From an uncultured Bacilli bacterium (GTDB lineage Bacteria > Bacillota_I > Bacilli_A > RFN20 > CAG-631): a DNA stretch of 34,185 nt. The notes under the pieces were generated by a model, which did not search any database, was not told the origin of the DNA, and saw only the letters and a program-made list of their open reading frames with translations. Numbering within the stretch: the first letter of the stretch is position 1; each line of letters starts with the position of its first letter. The stretch covers positions 1 through 34,185 of the forward strand of contig CANQTM010000018.1 in NCBI GenBank assembly GCA_947626825.1. The letters run 5' to 3'. The position numbers and the translations under genes are program-made. Of the stretch, positions 1 to 6,599 are shown piece after piece.

Positions 1-106
1 TATTATTCCTACTTTCCACTTAAAAAAATATTTAATTTAACAAATATTTTTTTTAAAACAACAAAAAAATAATTTTTTATTGTATTATTAATGTGAGGGC
101 AATAAA

Positions 107-628
107 ATGAATCAAAAAAGGATTATACGTGATTTTCAAAGTGAAAATAAAATAGTTGCTGAATCAGCCTTTAATGAAATTTATAATGAATATTCATATT
201 TAGTTTATTATATATCTTTAAAAATTGTTAAAGATAATGATTTAGCTTTAGAAATAACAAATGAATGCTTTTATCAATTATTTAAAAATAGATTTAATTT
301 AGATAACAATAAAAATTTAAAATATTATTTAACAACTATTAGTAAAAACACTTCATTAAATTATCTAAGACAACAAAAACATTTTGAACCTTTAAATGAT
401 ATATATTCATATAATCCTAAATATAATGATTTTGAAAATTATTTAAAGGAATTTACTAATTTTTTAGATGAATTAGAATTAGAAACTTTAATTTATCATT
501 TTCTTTATGATTTTACATTTAAAGAAATTGCTAAAGATAAAAATGTTTCTATCAATATCATTACAGGTAAATATCAAAGAGCCATAAAAAAAATTAAAAA
601 ATATTATAAAGAAAATGACAAACTTTAA
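107..628 (+). CDS. ECF-type RNA polymerase sigma factor
   Basis: A 173-residue protein, the usual length of a group IV (ECF) sigma factor. Residues about 20-85 resemble sigma region 2: a helical stretch with AFNEIYNEYSYLVYYIS, then LALEITNECFYQLF. Residues about 118-168 resemble region 4, a helix-turn-helix with LELETLIYHFLYDFTFKEIA followed by a basic recognition helix ending in RAIKKIKKYY. The ATG follows a GAGGG ribosome site at about 95-99. The next gene, a membrane-anchored serpin, starts 37 bases downstream on the same strand, so the two are probably co-transcribed. ECF sigma genes are often paired with a membrane anti-sigma factor, and the serpin protein has the right topology for that role (inference). 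The target promoters are unknown, and I see no clear self-promoter in the A/T-rich bases 1-106. Confidence 0.82.
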   Translation: MNQKRIIRDFQSENKIVAESAFNEIYNEYSYLVYYISLKIVKDNDLALEITNECFYQLFKNRFNLDNNKNLKYYLTTISKNTSLNYLRQQKHFEPLNDIYSYNPKYNDFENYLKEFTNFLDELELETLIYHFLYDFTFKEIAKDKNVSINIITGKYQRAIKKIKKYYKENDKL

Positions 629-665
629 TAACACATTTGTATTATAAGTGAAAGGATAGATCATT

Positions 666-2144
666 ATGAAAAAATTAAAAAAAGTTTTTAAACAAGATTT
701 AATAGATAAAACTAATGTTAATTTGACTATTGATTGTCAAAACTTAGACTATACAACAACAAATAAAGAAACACAAAAAGCAAATAATGTTTTTAAAATT
801 ATTAGAAATTTGGCTATTGCTTTGGTTATTATTGCTCTTGTTATTGTTTTGACACCTCCAGCTATTTTCCTTATTTCAACAATCAAGGTAAAAGAAAGTT
901 TTAAAATCACAAAAAAAGATTTTTCAATTAGCGAACTTAACAGAATTGAAAATAATTCATTTAAGGCATTAAATGAAGTTACTTTTCCATCAAAAGAATT
1001 AAAAAATTTAAAAATTGATAATACTTATTTAGATAGTTATCAAGAATTTGCTTATACTATTTTTAATAATTCTTCAACTATTTCTGACTTTTCATATTCT
1101 CCAATGTCTTTATATTCTATTTTATTAACATGTCTTTTATCAACAAATGATAATGATGTTAAAAATGAAATATATCATTTATTAAATTGTAATGATTTTA
1201 ATCTTATTAAAAACAATTATCTAAAAATGTATCAAAATAATTATTTTGCTAATGATAGTGGCACTATTCAAATGTACAATTCTATTTTTTTAAATAACAA
1301 TTACACAATAAACACAAATTATATTGATATATTAAAAAATTATTATATTGAAGCCTTTAAAATGGATTTTAATAATAATAAAGATATTGATAAAATGTTA
1401 AGTTGGATTGATCAAAGATTACAAGAAAAAAATTTCATTAATAAAGAAGAATTAGAAATTGATGATAATGTTACTTTTTATTTATTTAATACTTTATATT
1501 TTAATAATAAATGGTTAAATAAATTTAATAACAAAGATACATATCAAGATATTTTTTATAATCAAAACAAAAAACATGTCAATGTTTCTTATATGAATCA
1601 TTCTTATATTGGAAAAATATATGATTACGATTCATATATTAGTTGTTATGACTATTATGAAAACAAACAAAAAATTCAATATATTGTTCCTAAAGAAATA
1701 GATAATAATTTAAAAGATTTAATAACTAATATCAACTTTTTAAAAGAAAATGAAGATAATCTTATAGTATCTAAAAAAAATAAACGACTAATAATTGATT
1801 TAAGCGTCCCTAAATTTCAAAAAAATAATTTAATTGATTTAACTAATACTTTAAAAAATTTAGGTGTTAATAAAATGTTTGATGAAGATAGTTATGCCTT
1901 TAACCATATTTATACTAATTGTGATGATTCAATATATTGTAAATTTATTAAACAAAAAAATATATTATCATTAGATGAAGATGGTACTACTATTAAATCT
2001 TTATCTATGGCTAAAATGGGTAATTCTAGTGCTGGTAAAATAGAAGAAGATATTTATGAAGTTAAATTAAATCAACCATTTATTTATGTTATTTATGATC
2101 AACAAGATTTACCAATTTATATTGGACAAGTTGATAATTTATAA
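666..2144 (+). CDS. Membrane-anchored serpin (possible anti-sigma partner)
   Basis: A 492-residue serpin-family protein. Residues 1-46 are basic/polar and probably cytoplasmic. Residues about 47-73 form one strong membrane segment (IALVIIALVIVL within it). The serpin fold fills about 115-492 and would be outside the cell. Visible serpin landmarks are the LYFNNKW strand (277-283), VSYMNHSY (307-314), DLSVPKFQ (378-385), a hinge with DEDGTT (437-442), and VKLNQPFIYVI (466-476), which fits the family C-terminal signature. Serpins trap proteases through cleavage of the reactive loop. Here hinge positions P12-P9 read I-K-S-L rather than small Ala-like residues, and the loop is about six residues longer than in alpha-1-antitrypsin, so inhibitory activity is uncertain. 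It follows the ECF sigma gene, and a sensor or anti-sigma role is an inference from topology and gene order. The serpin assignment itself is firm. Confidence 0.9.
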   Translation: MKKLKKVFKQDLIDKTNVNLTIDCQNLDYTTTNKETQKANNVFKIIRNLAIALVIIALVIVLTPPAIFLISTIKVKESFKITKKDFSISELNRIENNSFKALNEVTFPSKELKNLKIDNTYLDSYQEFAYTIFNNSSTISDFSYSPMSLYSILLTCLLSTNDNDVKNEIYHLLNCNDFNLIKNNYLKMYQNNYFANDSGTIQMYNSIFLNNNYTINTNYIDILKNYYIEAFKMDFNNNKDIDKMLSWIDQRLQEKNFINKEELEIDDNVTFYLFNTLYFNNKWLNKFNNKDTYQDIFYNQNKKHVNVSYMNHSYIGKIYDYDSYISCYDYYENKQKIQYIVPKEIDNNLKDLITNINFLKENEDNLIVSKKNKRLIIDLSVPKFQKNNLIDLTNTLKNLGVNKMFDEDSYAFNHIYTNCDDSIYCKFIKQKNILSLDEDGTTIKSLSMAKMGNSSAGKIEEDIYEVKLNQPFIYVIYDQQDLPIYIGQVDNL

Positions 2145-2270
2145 ATATTTTTTGTTTAAATAATATTTAAAATGCTAAAGAAAAAATTAATAATTGATTC
2201 TTTAGTTTTTTTTATTAAAGATGAATTTATTTTCTTTTGTAATTATACAATAAAATAATTTAGATAAAGC
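2138..2270 (-). pseudogene. Decayed fragment of the ATPase 3' end
   Basis: This stretch is a direct copy, in the same orientation, of the 3' end of the P-type ATPase gene at 3896-4163. The first 30 bases (2138-2167) match 3896-3925 at 27 positions. From 2176 there is a run of about 30 identical bases matching 4066 onwards, and similarity continues to AGATAAAGC at 2262-2270 (4155-4163 in the gene). Two internal pieces of the gene, roughly 3926-3956 and 3968-4066, are missing, and the second break lies at a shared CTAAA. The copy cannot code. The serpin stop codon lies at its left end, and the AbiE promoter follows it. It looks like a relic of the original serpin/ATPase junction. Confidence 0.85.
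2175..2213 (+). terminator. Intrinsic terminator of the sigma-serpin unit
   Basis: CTAAAGAA (2175-2182) pairs with TTCTTTAG (2198-2205) around a 15-base loop, followed by eight T (2206-2213). It lies 30 bases after the serpin stop. The sequence derives from ATPase coding DNA on the other strand and may have been kept because it ends the serpin transcript. Confidence 0.7.
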
Positions 2271-2298
2271 ATATTTATTAATTTTAACATTTTTATAT

Positions 2299-2405
2299 AT
2301 ATTGATTTTCTCCAAATAGTTGTAAATTTTACAACTTTCTGGAGAGAATAATATCAAAAATATTGATTTTCACCAAAAAGTAATATATAATGCAACTATC
2401 TGGAG
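2299..2405. repeat. Two 46-bp direct repeats, probable AbiEi operator
   Basis: Unit 1 (2299-2344) and unit 2 (2360-2405) are the same length and match at about 37 of 46 positions, 61 bp apart. Both begin ATATTGATTTTC and end CTGGAG. Unit 1 is itself palindromic about 2327: AGTTGTAAA (2318-2326) against TTTACAACT (2328-2336), with outer arms CTCCA and TGGAG. Unit 2 is a weaker palindrome centred on 2388, over the -10 box, and its right arm contains the ribosome site. AbiEi antitoxins of the characterised family bind two repeats in their own promoter and repress it, which fits this layout. Confidence 0.75.
2363..2391 (+). promoter_or_regulatory. Promoter of the AbiE operon
   Basis: TTGATT (2363-2368), a 17-base spacer and a perfect TATAAT (2386-2391). 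Transcription would begin near 2398, downstream of the ATG at 2390, so translation must start at 2414. The -10 box lies at the centre of the second operator repeat, so bound antitoxin would block RNA polymerase. Confidence 0.8.
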
Positions 2406-2413
2406 GAAATGTT

Positions 2414-3001
2414 ATGGTTATTACCAGTCAACAATTAAAAGAATATTATCACAATCTTGCTGATCCAAAAGGCAAAATTGCTAGAGATATTAAAAATGGA
2501 AAGTTGTTTCCTTTGGTAAAAGGAATATATGAAACAGATTCAAACGCTTTTGCACCATATTTAGCTCAATTTATATATGGTCCTTCTTATATTTCTTTTG
2601 ATTTTGTTTTAAATGAGCAAAATCTAATACCAGAAGCAATATATAATACAGTTACATGTGCTACTTTCAATAAAAAGAAAATTAAAACATATACAAATAG
2701 GTTTGGTACTTTTATCTATCGAGATGTCCCATCTGCTGTTTTCAGTTTAGGTGTTATAGTTATAAATGTAAAAACATATACATATCATATTGCTACACCA
2801 GAAAAAGCTCTTTGTGATAAACTTTATACCATTTCGCCTGTACATTCAGTAAATGATTTAGAAAAGTTGTTGTTTGATGATTTGCGATTAGATGAAGATA
2901 AATTTAATGAATTAAATAAGCAAGATATACTACAACTTGCCCCACTATACCATTCTACAAATTTGAATATGCTAGAAAAATTAATTAAAAGGAAAAAATA
3001 A
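2414..3001 (+). CDS. abiEi: AbiEi family antitoxin / autorepressor
   Basis: A 195-residue protein from the ATG at 2414, which has a GGAGG site at 2402-2406 and follows the predicted transcription start; the ATG at 2390 lies inside the -10 box. The N-terminal 50 residues look like the winged-helix DNA-binding part (TSQQLKEYYHNL, then RDIKNGKLFPLVKGIYET). The motif ATPEKALCDKLY in the second half is typical of AbiEi/COG5340-type antitoxins. In type IV systems AbiEi represses its operon and counters the AbiEii nucleotidyltransferase without binding it tightly. The toxin gene begins one base after this stop codon. The gene lies in a block that appears inserted at the end of the ATPase gene, which suggests horizontal gain. 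Confidence 0.85.
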   Translation: MVITSQQLKEYYHNLADPKGKIARDIKNGKLFPLVKGIYETDSNAFAPYLAQFIYGPSYISFDFVLNEQNLIPEAIYNTVTCATFNKKKIKTYTNRFGTFIYRDVPSAVFSLGVIVINVKTYTYHIATPEKALCDKLYTISPVHSVNDLEKLLFDDLRLDEDKFNELNKQDILQLAPLYHSTNLNMLEKLIKRKK

Positions 3002-3002
3002 T

Positions 3003-3869
3003 ATGCAACAAATATTAAATCAAATGTTAAAAAAATATAAAATTAATAATATTGAAGACAAGAAAAATGCCATTAAAGAAATTGTTCAAGAAGTTGTTCT
3101 TTGTGGTTTATCTCGAGGAGGATTTTTCAAAGAAACAGCTTTTTATGGAGGAACTGCTTTAAGAATATTTTATGGATTAGATAGATTTAGTGAAGATTTA
3201 GATTTTTCATTAACTACACAAGATTTAAATTTTGATTTACAAAAATATTTTTACTACATTGAAAACGAAATAAAGTCTTTTGGACTTGATTTTAGTGTGC
3301 AAGAAAAGGTTAAATCTTTTGATTCAAATATTAAATCAGCATTTTTAAAAGGAAACACAAAAGAACATATTTTAACCTTTTTTGAAAATAGCGAAGATGC
3401 CAAATTTATAAATAAAGATGAAGTTATTAGAATTAAATTTGAAGTAGATATAAATCCTCCTATAGGTGCCACTTATGAAACTAAGTTTGGCTTATTGCCT
3501 TCTCCATATCAAGTAAGGCTATATGATCTTTCTTCTTTGTTTGCAGGAAAAATACACGCTTGTTTATGTAGAAATTGGCCTTTTAGAATCAAAGGTAGAG
3601 ATTTTTATGATTATGTATTTTTTTTATCTATTGGTGCACAAGTAAATTTGACAAATTTAAAATCTAAATTAGTAGAATCAAATTTTATAAATGAAAATTA
3701 TGACTTAACAATAGAAAATTTAAAAACATTTCTTAATAAAAGATTTGAAAATATAAATTTTAAACAAGCTAAAGAAGATGTTTTACCATTTGTAAAAGAC
3801 AAATCAAAACTTGATTTATGGAATGAAGATTTTTTTAAAGAAATAACAAAAAATCTTAAAGCTATATAA
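3003..3869 (+). CDS. abiEii: AbiEii/AbiGii nucleotidyltransferase toxin
   Basis: A 288-residue toxin of the DNA polymerase beta-like nucleotidyltransferase superfamily. Motif I is complete: GGTALRIF (49-56), then RFSEDLDFSL (61-70), with metal-binding D65 and D67. KFEVD (145-149) matches motif II. AGKIHACL (181-188) and KGRDFYD (197-203) match motifs III and IV. All residues expected for activity are visible, so the toxin is probably functional. Family members transfer nucleotides to RNA targets and stop growth; a role in phage-triggered abortive infection is established for some AbiE systems. The start follows the antitoxin stop by one base (AAGGA ribosome site upstream), giving tight coupling. 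It converges on the ATPase gene with a 34-base gap that holds no hairpin. Confidence 0.9.
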   Translation: MQQILNQMLKKYKINNIEDKKNAIKEIVQEVVLCGLSRGGFFKETAFYGGTALRIFYGLDRFSEDLDFSLTTQDLNFDLQKYFYYIENEIKSFGLDFSVQEKVKSFDSNIKSAFLKGNTKEHILTFFENSEDAKFINKDEVIRIKFEVDINPPIGATYETKFGLLPSPYQVRLYDLSSLFAGKIHACLCRNWPFRIKGRDFYDYVFFLSIGAQVNLTNLKSKLVESNFINENYDLTIENLKTFLNKRFENINFKQAKEDVLPFVKDKSKLDLWNEDFFKEITKNLKAI

Positions 3870-3903
3870 TTAATTTAAAAATGTAAATGTTTTTATTTAT
3901 AAA

Positions 3904-6513
3904 TCATTTTCGTTTAAATAATATTATTATTTCATGAACTATTAATGGAATACTTGAAAATGCTAAAACAATTAAAAAATCATTAATAGTTAATAAACTT
4001 GTTTTAAATAAATCACATAAAAATGGCACCATTGTAACAGCTAATTGAATAACAATTCCAAATACTAAAGAAAAAATTAATAATTGATTCTTTAGTGTTT
4101 TTTTATTAAAGATGGATTTATTTATATTTTTCATACCTAGACTATGGAATAATTGAGATAAAGCTAAAGTAGAAAAGGCAAATGTTTGAGCTTTTAATAA
4201 TAAAAATGAATCATTTTTTAGTAAATAAAAAATTTCTTTAAAAGAAATAGCTATATCATTTTTTAACATATATTGTAATGGAACAAAAATATAAGAAGCA
4301 AACGATAATAGACCAATTAATAAACCATATCCTAAAATGATTTTATAACCATTGTTGGCAAATATTGATTCGTTAATATTTCGTGGCTTTTCTTGCATGA
4401 CATCTTCATCTACATCATCTTGTCCCAAAGCAAGTGATGGTAGTGTATCAGTTAATAAATTAACCCACAAAATATGAATTGCAATTAAAGGAACAGGTAA
4501 ATTTAAAATAATTGCCAATAACATCACTAAAACTTCACCAATATTTGATGATAATAAAAATAATAATGTCTTTTTTATATTATTGAAAATGCCACGACCT
4601 TCTTTAACAGCCTTTTCAATAGTAGTAAAATTATCATCCATTAATATCATATCGCTAGCATCTTTGGCTACATCCGTACCATTAATTCCCATAGCAATAC
4701 CAATATCTGCTTTTTTTAATGATGGTGCATCATTAACACCATCACCCGTCATAGCAACAACATTTTTCTTTTTTTGTAAAGCTTTAATAATTGTAACTTT
4801 ATTTTCAGGTGATACTCTAGCAAATACTTTATATTTACTAATATTATTTTCTAAAGTTTTTTGATTCATGACATCAAGTTGTAAACCTGTTATAACTTGA
4901 TTTTCATCAGTAGCAATGTTTAATTGTTTAGCAATAGCTAAAGCAGTATTTTTATGATCACCTGTTATCATTAGTGTTTCTATATTGGCTAAATGAAGGT
5001 TTTTTATTGATTCTTTTACATCTTTTCTTGGTGGATCTATCATTGCTACTAAACCAAGAAATATTAAATTGTTTTCTTGAATTTTATTAGTTTTTTTATA
5101 AGATATTCCCAAAACTCTTAAACCTTCATTTGATAATTTATCATGCATTGATAAAATATTTTGAATCATTTTATTATTTAAAAGTTCAATGCGATTATTT
5201 AATAAAATATAATTACAACACGGTAAAACATTATCAATAGCGCCTTTAGTAAATTGATAATTTTCATTTAAAGTTGACATCATTTTTCTTGAACTATCAA
5301 ATGGTAAAACATCAATTCTTTTTAATGGTTGAACAAATAAATTTTTAGCAAATTTTAAAAGGGCAATTTCAGTTGGATCACCTAGATATTTATTATCGTT
5401 TATTGTTGCATCATTGCAACATAAACAACCTAAAGCTAACATTTTTAATTCGTTATTACCATTATTTAAATTATTTGAATCAAATATTGTTTGATTATAC
5501 ATTACTTTAGTAACACTCATTTGATTTAAAGTTAAAGTTCCTGTTTTATCTGAACAAATAACATTAACACAACCTAATGTTTCTACACTAGGCAATTTTT
5601 TGATTATTGCTTTTACTTTACTTAATTTTTGGACACCAAGTGATAATACAATAGTAACAACAGCCAGTAATCCTTCAGGTATTACAGCAACAGCTAAAGA
5701 AATGGCTGTTATTAACATTTCTAAAGTGTTACGTTTTTGTAACCATGCAATAACAAAAATTAAAACACATAAAAATATTGTTGTTAAAGCTAAAATTTTA
5801 GAAATTTCATTTAATTTTTTTTGTAGTGGCGTTATCTTTTTCTTTTCATTTTTCATCAATTTGGCAATTTTACCAATTTCAGTATTCATTCCTGTTTTAA
5901 TAACAATTCCTTCACCACTACCATTAATTACATAAGTTGCCTTAAAAGCCATATTTTTTTGATCACCTAAGGCCATTTGTGTAGTAGATTCATAGTTAGC
6001 ATCTTTTTCTACAGGGATAGATTCCCCAGTTAATGAAGATTCATCTATCAATAAATGATTACTTTTTATTAATCTTAAGTCAGCTGAAACATTTCGCCCA
6101 GCTTCTAAAATTTCAATATCTCCAACAACTAAATCTTCAGCTTTAATTTCAATAATTTTATTATCTCTTTTAACTAAACACATAGTTGTTGTTAAATCAT
6201 TTAAAGATTTTAAAGCTTTTTGGGCTTTTAATTCTTGATATGTTGATAAAGTAGCATTTAAAATTACCACAATTATAATAATACAAGCATCAGTAAATTC
6301 TTTTAAAAACAACGATAAAACAAATCCTGCTAGTAAAACATAAACTAAAGGATCCACTAATTGTTTTAAAAAAATAATAAAGGGATTTTTATTTTTTTCT
6401 TTTTCTAAAATGTTTTTGCCATTTTGTTGTAATCTTTTTATAGCTTGTTTACTTGTTAAACCATTAAAACTACTATCTAATTGATTAATTGTTTCATCTA
6501 TTTTTCTTATCAT
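3904..6513 (-). CDS. Calcium-transporting P-type ATPase (P2A-like)
   Basis: An 869-residue cation pump, full length for the SERCA/PMCA-like bacterial family. Visible motifs are LTGES (161-165, actuator), PEGLLA in membrane helix 4 (279-284), the phosphorylation site DKTGTLT with D322, ITGDH (516-520) and TGDGVNDAP (589-597). In the membrane, NIGE (E660) and WVNLLTDTLPSLALG supply N685, T688 and D689, and E280 lies in helix 4; these match the SERCA calcium ligands, so calcium efflux is the best call. The gene stops with TGA, evidence for the standard bacterial code. A degenerate copy of its 3' end lies beyond the AbiE genes at 2138-2270. A GGTG site precedes the ATG; no strong promoter was recognised. 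Confidence 0.93.
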   Translation of the reverse strand: MIRKIDETINQLDSSFNGLTSKQAIKRLQQNGKNILEKEKNKNPFIIFLKQLVDPLVYVLLAGFVLSLFLKEFTDACIIIIVVILNATLSTYQELKAQKALKSLNDLTTTMCLVKRDNKIIEIKAEDLVVGDIEILEAGRNVSADLRLIKSNHLLIDESSLTGESIPVEKDANYESTTQMALGDQKNMAFKATYVINGSGEGIVIKTGMNTEIGKIAKLMKNEKKKITPLQKKLNEISKILALTTIFLCVLIFVIAWLQKRNTLEMLITAISLAVAVIPEGLLAVVTIVLSLGVQKLSKVKAIIKKLPSVETLGCVNVICSDKTGTLTLNQMSVTKVMYNQTIFDSNNLNNGNNELKMLALGCLCCNDATINDNKYLGDPTEIALLKFAKNLFVQPLKRIDVLPFDSSRKMMSTLNENYQFTKGAIDNVLPCCNYILLNNRIELLNNKMIQNILSMHDKLSNEGLRVLGISYKKTNKIQENNLIFLGLVAMIDPPRKDVKESIKNLHLANIETLMITGDHKNTALAIAKQLNIATDENQVITGLQLDVMNQKTLENNISKYKVFARVSPENKVTIIKALQKKKNVVAMTGDGVNDAPSLKKADIGIAMGINGTDVAKDASDMILMDDNFTTIEKAVKEGRGIFNNIKKTLLFLLSSNIGEVLVMLLAIILNLPVPLIAIHILWVNLLTDTLPSLALGQDDVDEDVMQEKPRNINESIFANNGYKIILGYGLLIGLLSFASYIFVPLQYMLKNDIAISFKEIFYLLKNDSFLLLKAQTFAFSTLALSQLFHSLGMKNINKSIFNKKTLKNQLLIFSLVFGIVIQLAVTMVPFLCDLFKTSLLTINDFLIVLAFSSIPLIVHEIIILFKRK
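4065..4104 (+). terminator. Possible antisense terminator inside the ATPase gene
   Basis: The hairpin CTAAAGAA (4065-4072) / TTCTTTAG (4088-4095) followed by TGTTTTTTT reads on the plus strand within ATPase coding DNA. It is the parent of the serpin terminator at 2175-2213 and could stop rightward transcripts leaving AbiEii, which has no terminator of its own. The function is inferred. Confidence 0.4.
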
Positions 6514-6568
6514 AAAATCACCATTTAATTTTATGAATTAAAAAATATATTTAGACATAAAATACTTA

Positions 6569-6594
6569 AAAAGTGTTAGAAAACTAACACTTTT
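6569..6594 (-). terminator. Intrinsic terminator of the ABC transporter operon
   Basis: An 11-bp perfect stem (6569-6579 with 6584-6594) with a four-base loop and T-rich flank lies just past the stop at 6600 of the second transporter. On the minus strand it reads AGTGTTAG, loop, CTAACACT, then TTTTT. Confidence 0.85.
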
Positions 6595-6599
6595 ACAAT

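Noticed and set aside
1-30. Possible ribosome site (minus strand TAGGA) for a divergent gene off the left edge
   Set aside because: No start codon or coding sequence lies inside the window, so it cannot be supported.
2390-2413. Upstream ATG adding eight residues to the AbiEi antitoxin
   Set aside because: This ATG overlaps the TATAAT box, so it lies before the predicted transcription start; the ATG at 2414 has a well-placed GGAGG.
4583-5935. Plus-strand reading frames inside the ATPase gene
   Set aside because: They are shadows of a strongly conserved gene on the other strand and contain mirrored low-complexity protein.
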